Below are positions 6,110 through 13,685 of a DNA stretch of 13,685 nucleotides, piece by piece (the stretch's first letter is position 1; the number at the start of each line of letters is the position of its first letter). The translations under genes were made by a program, and so were the position numbers. The notes under the pieces were generated by a model, which was given only the letters and a program-made list of their open reading frames with translations, was not told where the DNA came from and searched no databases. The DNA comes from Chrysochromulina tobinii (taxonomy: Eukaryota; Haptophyta; Prymnesiales; Chrysochromulinaceae): contig JWZX01002327.1 in assembly GCA_001275005.1 (NCBI GenBank), forward strand, positions 1-13,685, read 5' to 3'.

Positions 6110-9100
6110 ATGAAACTGGTCATCCCAAAGAGAAACAGAAAGCCGAACGCAGAGAGTGCTGGCGAACAGAAAAGCGCTCTTCGCCGAGGTATGCCCGCCT
6201 CTGCGGACCTCGACGGCGATGGTGTTCTCACCGCGGAGGAGCTTGCGGCCGCCGGCATCGCCGTGATGACTGAGGTTGAACTAAAAAAGCTCTCCGAGCT
6301 GCTCAACATGAAGCTCGACAAGATTGTTCCGCCCGACGAGCCGGGGGCCTGGTTCACCTCGTTCAAGGCAATGGACTCAGAGTGCGTGCCTAAGATTTCA
6401 ACCCGATGCACCACCTCCCCCCAGCAACTGCTCCCCAGCTCTCTGACGGCCGTGTTCTTGCCCGTCGCCCCTGCAGCGCGTCCGGCATGCTTGAGTTTGA
6501 CGAGTTTTCCGACAGTGTCCGCAAGACGCTCAAGGTCACCAAGGCCGAGCTGTCCGATGAGAGGATGCAGGCGTTCTGGGCTGCCCTCGACACGGACGGC
6601 TCGGGGTACATAGAGATGGAGGAGTTCACGAAGTTCATGGGCCGCGTTAAGCCGATTGAGAAGAAGCAGATGCTCATGAAAAGGAAGAGCAGCTTGGTGC
6701 GCAAGGAACTGGAGGAGACCCAGAAAAAGCAGATCGAGGACGCGGGATACAAGTCGTCGAAACCAACGACGCAGATGAAGGCCGAGCTCTTGCAGAAAGG
6801 CATTGCCGTCGAGGACGAGCTCGAGGAGAAGATGCTTGCGATCACGTACTGCAAGTGGGTCAAGAAGTACCTTCCTGATATGCACCAGGGCATCGCATGG
6901 CTCACGGCGCTCAGGGAGGTGGTTGGTTCTGATGGCTCGGGTGTGTTGACATTCGACCACTTGCGAAGAATGATCCGGCAAAAGTTCAAGGTGCCCAACT
7001 CGCAGTTCTCCGAGGATAAGATCATGCAGCTGTGGTGCATGATCGACAAGGACGAGTCTAACTCGATCCAGCAGGTTGAGCTGGGGCGCTTTGTCAAGCT
7101 CGCTGGGCCCGTCAAGAGCGATACCGCGCAGTTCACCTTCACCAACAGGGTTGAGGCAGTGCGCAAGGGGTCCCTGTCCCCCGAGGATGCGAAACTGCTC
7201 TCGGTACAACTCAATCAGCGGGTAAATGAGGTCATGAAGGATCAGGGCGGTGATCAGGATGATTGGTTTGCACTCTTCAAGGTGATTGATAACGATAGCT
7301 CGGGGTTGCTTGAGTATTCGGAGCTGGAGCAAGCCATTCGGGGCACGCTGCACTTCACCGAGGATGAGCTGTCGGTCGCCAAGTTCAAGGCGCTGTGGAT
7401 CACACTCGATGAGGACGACTCTGGCATGGTCGAGACGGCGGAGTTCCAGCGTTTCATGGAGCGCAGGGAGCCCGCGGATAAGATTGCGAAGCGGCAGGAG
7501 CTTCTGCGGCAGAGCTCCAAGAAGAAGCGCGCGCAGTATAACAAGGAGAAGCAGAAGCACATTGAAGACATGATGATCACGTCTTCGAAGAGCACGAAGG
7601 AGATAAAGCAGGAGCTCAAGTCGAAGGGCATCCCACTCGCGGATGACCTCGAGGCCAAGGGGTTTGCTATTCAGTTCGCTAAGTGGTGCAAGGCGTACAC
7701 GCCCGACTCGCACTTCAAGATTGCATGGCTAAAGGTGTTCAAGGAGCTCGATGACGATGATTCGGGCCTGCTCACCTACGACTCGGTGCGGCGCGCGGTT
7801 CGCCGTACGTTCAAGGTCGGGAACGCGGCCTTCTCAGAGGATAAGATCCTGCAGCTGTGGTGCTATCTCGACAGAGATGAGGCCGACGCAATTCCGCAGT
7901 CGGACTTTGCCCGCTTCATGAAGCTCGCTGGCGAGGTGCCCTTCGAGAAGAAGAAGAGATTCAGCCTGCACGAGCAGCTTGCTGATCCGCGCAAGGGAGG
8001 CCTCGAAGTTGAAGAGGCGAATATGCTCATCCACAAGCTCAACACGAAGATTGACGAGATCTTGGGGAACGAGGCGGAGAGCGGGTGGTTTACGCTCTTC
8101 AAGGAGTTCGACGAAGACAACTCAGGCCTCATCACCTTCGACGAGCTCAAGGCTGGCATCCGCGTGCAGTTGCAAATTGGCCCGGAGGAGTTGTCAAACG
8201 CAACATTGCGTGCGTTTTGGATCTCGCTCGACGAGGACGATTCGGGATTTGTCGAGCAGGCCGAATTTCACCGCTTCATGAAGCGCACCGAGCCGAAGAC
8301 AAGCGACGAGGCCCGCCGGGATATGATTCGTCAGAGCAGCAAGATCAGGCGTCAGGAGGAGGAGAAGAAATTGCAGACCTACCTTGCGGACGAACACCTA
8401 GTTTCCTCGATTACGACCGAGGAAATGAAAAAAGAGCTCGCGGAGGCCAACTTCCCGATCCCGGCTGAAGGATCTGAGGAGAGGAAGAACCTGGCCATTC
8501 AGTTTTGCAAGTGGGTCAAGAATTACCTGCCCGAGGTGCACCATGCCATCGCCTGGCTTCAGGTCTTCAAGGAGCATGACAACGGTAACTCCGGCCTGCT
8601 CACCTACGATGACGTTCGTACCATCATCCGGCACTCTTTCAAGGTGAAACAGGCCGTCTGGTCCGACCTTCAGATCAAGGCGGTCTGGTGCATGCTCGAT
8701 ACGGACAACTCGAACAGCATCGCGCGGGTCGAGTTTGGTAGATTCCTCAAGGGACATACCCAACAAGGTACCGCCACGAAGCAATTTAGCTTCTCGGACA
8801 AGTTGATTGAGGCACGCAAGGGAGGCCTCGGCAAGGACGATGAAAAGAAGGTCAGGGCTTTGATCAACTCGAAGATTGATAAGATGTACCCCGGAGAGGC
8901 GAACGAGAAGTGGTTTGATCTCTTCAAGTCGATTGACGAGGACTGCTCTGGCCTGCTCGATCAAGACGAGATCAAGGTGGGCATCCGCGAGAAGATGGGC
9001 ATCAGCACTGATGAGTTGTCGGACGCGATGTTTAAAGCGTTCTGGATCACGCTGGACGAAGACGACTCCGGCACGGTCGAGTCGGCCGAGTTTCATCGCT

Positions 9101-9999
9101 TTCTTCACCGCGAGGAGCCCAAGGGCGCAATCGAGCGCCGGCAGGAGGCGATGCGTGCGAGCAGCAAGCGCAAGCGCGCCGAGATGGAGAAGCGGCAGCG
9201 CGAGGATATCTTGGACGAGGGCTACAGATCGAGGTTCAAGACGTCTGAGATGCGTGCGCAGCTGAAGGCCAAGGGCCTGGATGATCTCACTGAGGGGGAA
9301 ATTTATAAGATTGGCAAGCAATATCTTGCTTGGGTGCAGGACTATTTGCCTGACGCGTCCCAGAGCATTGCCTGGATGAAGGTCTTCAAGGAAATTGCGA
9401 CCGACGTCTCGGGAGTGATCACCTACGACGAGCTGCGGTACGCGATCCGGCGAACGTTCAAGGTGCCGAATTCGCAGTTTACCGAGGAGAAGATCATGCA
9501 GCTGTGGTGCGCGGTCGATCGCGATAACTTGGACGCGATCCAGCAGGCCGACTGGGCGCGCCTCATGAAGTTTGCTTCTGGCATTATCAAGAAGTTCATC
9601 CCTGAGGAAAGGGACGACAACATCTCGCGTATGGCACGCGGCCTGGGAGCGAAGACCGAGGGGGGCTACGTGCCGAAGCTCACACCCCTCAATTCACTCT
9701 CCCCGCCGAAGGGGCGTATGGCGAGTCCAGTCAAGCTGACCCCGGTAATCCCGCGTATCAGACCGACGACGGTGCCAGCCAAGGAAAAGTGGTTCAAGCC
9801 AAAAGGATGGAACTCGTTTGGTTGGGCTCCCACGTCCGCGGAGACTAACTTTCTCGGCGGACCCTGGTCCCTCAAGGGCCATCCCTTTGCGGGCCCCGCT
9901 GCGGCGCTCAAAACGCCGGCGAGAGTTCTGCCCGCTTCGACGCAGAACACGCCGCGTCAGCGCGCGTCGCCAGAGCGCGTCGGCGTGCGCTCGCGATGA
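6110..9999 (+). CDS. giant tandem-repeat EF-hand calcium-binding protein, 2 exons
   Basis: CDS is join(6110..6381,6477..9999), 1264 residues. It contains 17 EF-hand loops: one at 33-44 (DLDGDGVLTAEE), then four tandem repeats starting at about residues 51, 323, 599 and 874. Each repeat holds two closely spaced loops (A and B, 40 residues apart), a basic linker and conserved helical block of about 100 residues, then two more loops (C and D, 40 apart). Loop starts: A 89, 362, 636, 911; B 129, 402, 676, 951; C 241, 516, 792, 1065; D 281, 556, 832, 1105. All A and B loops are canonical (Asp1, Gly6, Glu12); C and D are degenerate. The linker block carries K.ELK.KGI, KWVKKYLPD and IAWL motifs. The last 130 residues are basic, Pro/Ser-rich and probably disordered. 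There is no signal peptide or membrane segment, so it is probably a cytosolic calcium sensor, buffer or scaffold. I do not know a named homologue. The start could also be the ATG at 6191. Confidence 0.92.
6260..7170 (+). repeat. EF-hand protein repeat unit 1 (interrupted by the intron)
   Basis: The first of four protein-level tandem units, about 272 residues once the 95-nt intron is removed. Loops: DSDASGMLEFDE and DTDGSGYIEMEE are canonical; GSDGSGVLTFDH lacks Asp1 and Glu12; DKDESNSIQQVE has Asn at position 6. It ends at VEAVRKG, the same motif that closes units 2 and 3. Confidence 0.85.
6382..6476 (+). other. intron of the EF-hand gene (95 nt)
   Basis: The exon ends GACTCAGA, the intron starts GTGCGTGCC and ends CCCCTGCAG, and the next exon starts CGCGTCCGGC. 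CTGAC at 6443-6447 puts a branch A 30 nt from the acceptor. Splicing rebuilds a canonical EF-hand loop, DSDASGMLEFDE (residues 89-100), which matches the same loop in the other three repeats. The codon split is after the second base. Without splicing, the frame runs into unrelated residues. Confidence 0.9.
7171..7998 (+). repeat. EF-hand protein repeat unit 2
   Basis: 276 residues. Loops: DNDSSGLLEYSE and DEDDSGMVETAE are canonical; DDDDSGLLTYDS lacks Glu12; DRDEADAIPQSD is degenerate at positions 5, 6 and 12. It ends at LADPRKG, directly followed by unit 3. Confidence 0.88.
7999..8823 (+). repeat. EF-hand protein repeat unit 3
   Basis: 275 residues. Loops: DEDNSGLITFDE and DEDDSGFVEQAE are canonical; DNGNSGLLTYDD has Gly at position 3 and Asp at 12; DTDNSNSIARVE has Asn at position 6, like unit 1. 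It ends at LIEARKG. Confidence 0.88.
8824..9606 (+). repeat. EF-hand protein repeat unit 4 (shorter at its end)
   Basis: About 260 residues. Loops: DEDCSGLLDQDE and DEDDSGTVESAE are canonical; ATDVSGVITYDE lacks Asp1; DRDNLDAIQQAD is degenerate, like unit 2. The RKG-type closing motif is missing and the protein passes into the basic tail. Confidence 0.85.
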
Positions 10000-10633
10000 G
10001 TTGAGGAGAGTGACACCGTGTTGTGGATGGCATGTGGCCTCATCTGTGCAGGTGGACGTAATTCCGTGGGGTGCGAAGGATGTTCAGCTGCGAGTGATTC
10101 GTCCCAGGGGCGTCAGCGTGATGTGTGCGTGATCAGATGGGCAAATCGGATGGGGACACATGCGCGCGTACTAGGTTCCCACATCAACTCGAAGTGTCAA
10201 CATACTGCTCGGGCTAGCCGTCACGCGTCAGCCGCCCCTCACAGTCTCACTTCCGAGATCTCGTCACGCGTGCTGCATCGTCGCAGTACGTCGACTTCGC
10301 TTCTTCTGGGCGGTACTTTTTTGCGTAAACCGAATCGGAACTATCCGTATCGCGAATTCCTCGTTGCATCAACAGGAACAGGAACAGCGATCACCACGGG
10401 GGTTTTCGATAAATTCGGTTCGGTTCTCGTTTCCGGCCGCGGCGCGCGGGTGCGGTGGGTACGACCGTGTTACCGTTAACCTTCGATGCTTCATTCGATG
10501 CTTAAACCTAACCACCGCACCGAGTAGACAGTACACAGTAAACTCAAAACTGTGCGCGCGCCAAACTGTAAAGGCTAAAAAGCTAAAAGCTGAATTGTAA
10601 CGCCCGAACCGGAAACACGCTATGCATGCTCGT
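10000..10633. other. intergenic region between convergent genes, no gene seen
   Basis: These 634 bases lie between the stop codons of two converging genes and should contain both 3' ends. The plus-strand open frames here (for example from 10018) have no domain, no repeat and no codon pattern like the neighbours. The right part (10470-10610) is clearly more AT-rich than the genes and holds simple repeats: TTCGATGCTT twice at about 10482-10502 and GCTAAAA-type repeats at about 10572-10590. An AGGAAC repeat lies near 10372-10387. No tRNA or stable terminator-like hairpin was seen. Confidence 0.45.
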
Positions 10634-13556
10634 CTACTTCGCCTGCGTCGGCAGACCGCCCTCCAGGACCGTATCCAGGACCTTCTTCTTAGGCGGCGGA
10701 GGCGGCCGATTGGCTGGGGGAGGCATTGTGGCGAGATGAGGGGCGGAGTCGAGCCCGGCAGTGCCGAGCCTCTTCGGCGGGGGAGGCCTCTTCTTCTCCG
10801 GAGGTTGCGCCGGAGAAGGAGCGGACGGCGCGGCAGCGGCGGCCTCGCCCTCTATTGTTGGTGCTGGTTCGGGTGCTGGTTCTGGTGTTGGTTCTGGACC
10901 TGTGCCTGCGGCACCGTCCACCGGCACCTTCTTCTTAGGCGGCGGAGGCGTCCGCTTGGCTGATGCTGGGGGAGGCACAGTGACGAGATGGGCGGCCACG
11001 GCGGAGCGGAGCCTCGTCGGCGGCGGCGGCCTCTTCATCTTCTCTGGAGGCGGCACCGCAGGCGCAGCGGGCTCCTCAGCGGTAGCGGGCTGTGGCGGGG
11101 CGGCCGCAGCAGTCGCCGATCGCTTCGGCGGCAGCCGCCGCTTCGTATCGAGGAGACGTTTCGCATCTTCCATGAACGCGCCCGGCAGGGCGCCCGTCGC
11201 AGCTGTGCCGTTGAGGAGATCGACGATCTGCGAGAACTCGGCGAGCTGCAGCGGAGCTCTCCGACCTTTCTCGTACGTTTCGAGGAGGGCTTCGGCGCGC
11301 GCGGTGTCCGTCGACAGCTCGAGGGCTGCCAGGGCCTGTCGCAGCTCGTGCATGTCGATGAGGCGGCTCGAGCGATTTGCCTCGTACCGTCCAAAGACGG
11401 CGCGCACACTGGAGGGGATGCTTCGCGGTCCGAGTGAGTCGCCGAAGCTCCTTCGAGGGATGAGGAGCACGGATTGGCCGTCGATCCCCTCGCCGACACA
11501 CCCCTCGAAGGTCGCCTTGAGCTGTGCGCGAGGGACGCCGAGGCCCACGAGTGCATCGACGACAGCGCAAGCTCGCCGCTCGGCGAGCGTGCCCATCACG
11601 GCACGCACTTCGGAGGCGGAGAGCCCAAAGTGATCGGCCAAGTCGGGGTCAGCTCCAGCTGGCGGCGTCGAGGTGCGCCCATGCACCTCGCACAGAAGCT
11701 CGGGGAAGTGTAGCAAGAGGGCCGCCGCCGCCCCGAGTGCATTGTAGTTGGCCTCGCGATGCGCTCGTTCGAGGTGCTCGATATGGTACGACTGCGCCAC
11801 CCCTAGCCTCGACGCCTTCGTGGCGAGCTCGCGAGCGCCATTGAACTGGATTGCAGGCACGCGCGCGAGCTCCTTGGTCGCGTCGTGCACGCGTCCGTCG
11901 ACCATCACATCCTCAAAGACGTGCTTGTACGTGCGCCCCGGCGCCTCGCCACGCTCCCCACGCTCCCCACGCTCGGGTGCCCACGACTCGGGTGCCGACG
12001 ACTCGCGTGGCCACACAGGAGGCATCGAGCCACAGGGGGCGAGCCGTTGGAGCGTCCACTGCTCGCCCACGTGTCCGCTGTGCCCGAACTCGCGCGACAC
12101 GTGCAGCTGCACCTCGTCTTTCGAGAGCGACGCAACGTAGTGCTTTCGAGTGCGGATTGCAGGGTCAGGCCCACGCGAGTCATCAGCGCTCAGAGGCGCG
12201 CGCCGCCGGCCTTGCGGCACCAGCAGCTCCTGCGTCGTCTCCTCCAGCAGAGCGATCATATCCATCTTGCGGAACGCCCTGTCGTCGACCACGCCCAGCG
12301 GCGCCCATCGCGTCGGCTGACCGTCGCGCTCAAGTTCGAGCACCGATCCGTCGTAGAACAGATGCCGGTCGCAGCGCCAGCAGCCCGCAAACGGCGACGT
12401 TGCGCCCATCGCGGCGCCCTCGGGCTTGGCGCCCAGCCGGAGGAGCGTGAATTGAGCGCCGTAGTGGCCACTATGCTCATGTGAGTAGCCACGCGACACT
12501 GTTAACCTCTCACCGTCGCTCGATGCCGACGCGATCCAAAAGCCGCCACGACGACCGGTACGGCTGAGCCTCTCACCAAATTTGTGCTCGGCACGGCGCT
12601 CGTCTGCAGCGTCGCCGCCCGCTGCGGCGGGGACGAGGAGTGCTGGCAGCGGTTGCACGAGCCGCGAGGGCACAAGGACGGGCGGCGCAAGGACCCTCAG
12701 CTGCGCCTGGCCGTGGCTGTGGCCTGGCCACGGCTCGCAAGGCTCCGCGTCCACCGTGTGGGCCACCGTGGGCTCCGCGCTCGCTACAGTGCTCGCGCAG
12801 GGTCGTGCTCGAGGATCCACAATCGCCTTCTGCGCGGCTTCTGTGAACATTTGCGGTGGCGGCGCGCGCGAAATCGTCTTGGCCGCGGCGTCGTCGTCGA
12901 CGGCGGGCAGCATCCCTGGGTGGTGTTCGAAGAGCACACACAGCGGGATCTTGGTGAAGCGCGAGCGCTTGCCGGGGGGGGGCAGCGTGGGCTCTGTCGG
13001 CTCCCATTGATCAGGCGCGCCCTCGAACTCAATTTGGCAAACCCTTCCGTGATAGAAGCGATGCTCGGTACATCGCCACGGGCCAGCGAACTTGGAGCCG
13101 ATCGCGGGGTACTCGACGTAGCACACGAGGCTGCCTGGCAGGAGCGGCATGCGCCCATCAACCACGATCGGGCACAGCTGCGTACCCGCCTCGTGCTCGT
13201 CTTTCGTACTCGAGAAGTAGTGTTTTGAGGCTGAGGGCGTCCCATACTCGTCCCATCTCGTGATTTCCCCACAGCTCGCCCAGCTCCGCGCTGGCACGTA
13301 TTCGGCCATCGGCGCCGAGTCGGCGATCATTCTTACGGGAGGCTCGATGGTCTTCTCTGTCACGGTGCCCTTGTCCTCGGTCAGCGCCGACCTCTCGCGC
13401 TGCCGACGCGCCATCAGCATCCGGTGGATGGGATCATAGCGTCGGTAGAAGGCTTGCTGAGCGCAGAGCAGATGCAGGGAAGCGACCACGAGGAACCAGA
13501 CGAAGCAGGCCCACGACGAACGGTCGGCTGGCGGCGGCGCCGAGGGCGGCGGCGAG

Positions 13557-13604
<48 letters not shown>

Positions 13605-13685
13605 AGCGATGGCATGGGCGGCTTGTCGGGCGGAGAGGGCAGCGGCGGCGAGGGCGGCGGCGGCGAGGGCGGCGGCGGCGAGGGC
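10634..13685 (-). CDS. large membrane-anchored protein with novel repeats, EF-hand-like segment and poly-Pro tail; 5' end probably outside the window
   Basis: The frame is open from the stop at 10634 to the window edge. From the first ATG (13615) it encodes 993 residues, but the codons upstream of it also encode Ser/Pro repeats, so the true start probably lies beyond the window. Numbering from 13615: Ser/Pro-rich 1-28; one membrane helix at about 35-52 (WACFVWFLVVASLHLLCA); beta-type modules in the order A1 (131-168), B1 (176-231), A2 (359-395), B2 (409-460), A3 (491-526); a charged GERGERGE stretch near 549-557; a helical Ala/Leu-rich region 620-720; an EF-hand-like segment (FGRYEANRSSRLIDMHELRQAL, 741-761) whose loop has one extra residue; and a tail from 820 with poly-Pro and basic motifs, including a duplicated 42-residue unit. 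I recognise no named family. It may be a surface or organelle membrane protein whose Pro-rich tail binds SH3, WW or profilin-type partners; that role is inference. A hidden intron cannot be excluded. Confidence 0.75.
10679..10804 (-). repeat. C-terminal poly-Pro repeat, copy 2 (42 residues)
   Basis: Residues 938-979: PPEKKRPPPPKRLG at the start, HLATMPPPA in the middle, PPPPPKKKV at the end. It is the same length as the copy at 10925-11050, and 246 bp away from it. Confidence 0.75.
10925..11050 (-). repeat. C-terminal poly-Pro repeat, copy 1 (42 residues)
   Basis: Residues 856-897: PPEKMKRPPPPTRL at the start, HLVTVPPPA in the middle, TPPPPKKKV at the end. It is separated from the second copy by a spacer rich in Pro-Glu and Pro-Ala pairs. 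Confidence 0.75.
12236..12391 (-). repeat. module B2 of the large membrane protein
   Basis: Residues 409-460: FAGCWRCDRHLFYDGSV, LELERDGQPTRWAPLG and FRKMDMIALLEET. It is the better-conserved partner of B1. It is preceded by module A2 (12431-12541; Gly-His-Tyr-Gly, FTLLRLG) and followed by A3 (12038-12145; SGHVGEQWTLQRL). Confidence 0.7.
12923..13090 (-). repeat. module B1 of the large membrane protein
   Basis: Residues 176-231: FAGPWRCTEHRFYHGRV, then a Trp-Glu-Pro motif and LCVLFEHH. It aligns with module B2 at 12236-12391, sharing FAG.WRC..H.FY.G.V, .W.P and a closing LxE. The pattern suggests an old internal duplication. Confidence 0.7.
13551..13604. repeat. 9-bp minisatellite (GGCGAGGGC), six units
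   Basis: Six tandem 9-bp units, the first with one change, read on the plus strand. On the coding minus strand they encode Ser-Pro-Pro repeats just before the predicted membrane helix. Such an array can easily change length between strains. Confidence 0.85.
13650..13685. repeat. 15-bp minisatellite reaching the window edge
   Basis: Two complete 15-bp units (GAGGGCGGCGGCGGC) and the start of a third run to the last base. On the minus strand, in frame with the large gene, they encode Ser-Pro-Pro-Pro-Pro, so the array and probably the coding sequence continue outside the window. Confidence 0.8.

Noticed and set aside
6061-7713. 550-codon minus-strand open frame
   Set aside because: It lies antisense to the EF-hand gene, runs straight through its intron and gives a Leu/Arg/His-rich product with no domain. 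It is a shadow of the regular codon pattern of the repeats.
8398-9321. 307-codon minus-strand open frame
   Set aside because: It is in the same antisense position relative to the EF-hand repeats as the frame above, with the same composition and no recognisable motif.
10328-10420. 8-bp inverted repeat AACCGAAT / ATTCGGTT
   Set aside because: The arms are short and about 77 bases apart. This can occur by chance and no further pairing supports it.
10018-10479. 153-codon plus-strand open frame in the convergent gap
   Set aside because: No domain, no similarity to neighbours, and a mixed composition unlike the real genes; most likely chance.
10761-11633. 290-codon plus-strand Gly/Ser/Ala-rich open frame
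   Set aside because: It is antisense to the poly-Pro tail of the large minus-strand gene. Its Gly-rich composition is simply the complement of Pro codons.

Overview
This window looks like nuclear DNA of a GC-rich unicellular eukaryote, most likely an alga; a haptophyte-like lineage is my guess. Three short introns (74, 56 and 95 nt) obey GT-AG rules, two have a good CTGAC branch site, and none of the genes forms an operon. The proteins include eukaryote-specific families (a STRAP/UNRIP WD40 protein and an XRRA1-like leucine-rich-repeat protein) beside one enzyme of clearly cyanobacterial type. Ser/Pro-rich and poly-Pro segments like those in the last gene are common in algal proteins. No rRNA, tRNA, CRISPR array or recognisable transposon is visible.

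Layout: bases 1-378 hold no gene. Then come two divergent pairs and a convergent pair. Pair 1: a MoeB/MoeZ-type E1-like sulfurtransferase on the minus strand (1658 down to 379, one intron) faces away from an XRRA1-like LRR gene on the plus strand (1873-3534), with 214 bp between them. A 550-bp GC-rich gap follows. Pair 2: a small spliced orphan gene on the minus strand (4650 down to 4085) faces away from the STRAP gene on the plus strand (4888-5910). Behind STRAP, in the same direction, lies a 1264-residue EF-hand protein (6110-9999, one intron). Its end converges, across a 634-bp gap, on a large minus-strand gene (10634 to beyond the window edge) with a Ser/Pro-rich N-terminus, one membrane segment, lineage-specific repeats and a poly-Pro tail.

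The genes do not form one pathway. The MoeB/MoeZ homologue belongs to sulfur-carrier activation (molybdenum cofactor or tRNA thiolation), STRAP to snRNP assembly or other RNP scaffolding, and the EF-hand protein to calcium binding. The last gene may also carry one damaged EF-hand. The most unusual item is the EF-hand protein: four tandem repeats of about 275 residues, each with a canonical EF pair and a degenerate EF pair, plus one extra N-terminal loop, giving 17 loops. Three genes need splicing to be read correctly. In each, the join was located here from frame, splice consensus and, for two of them, family or repeat alignment.
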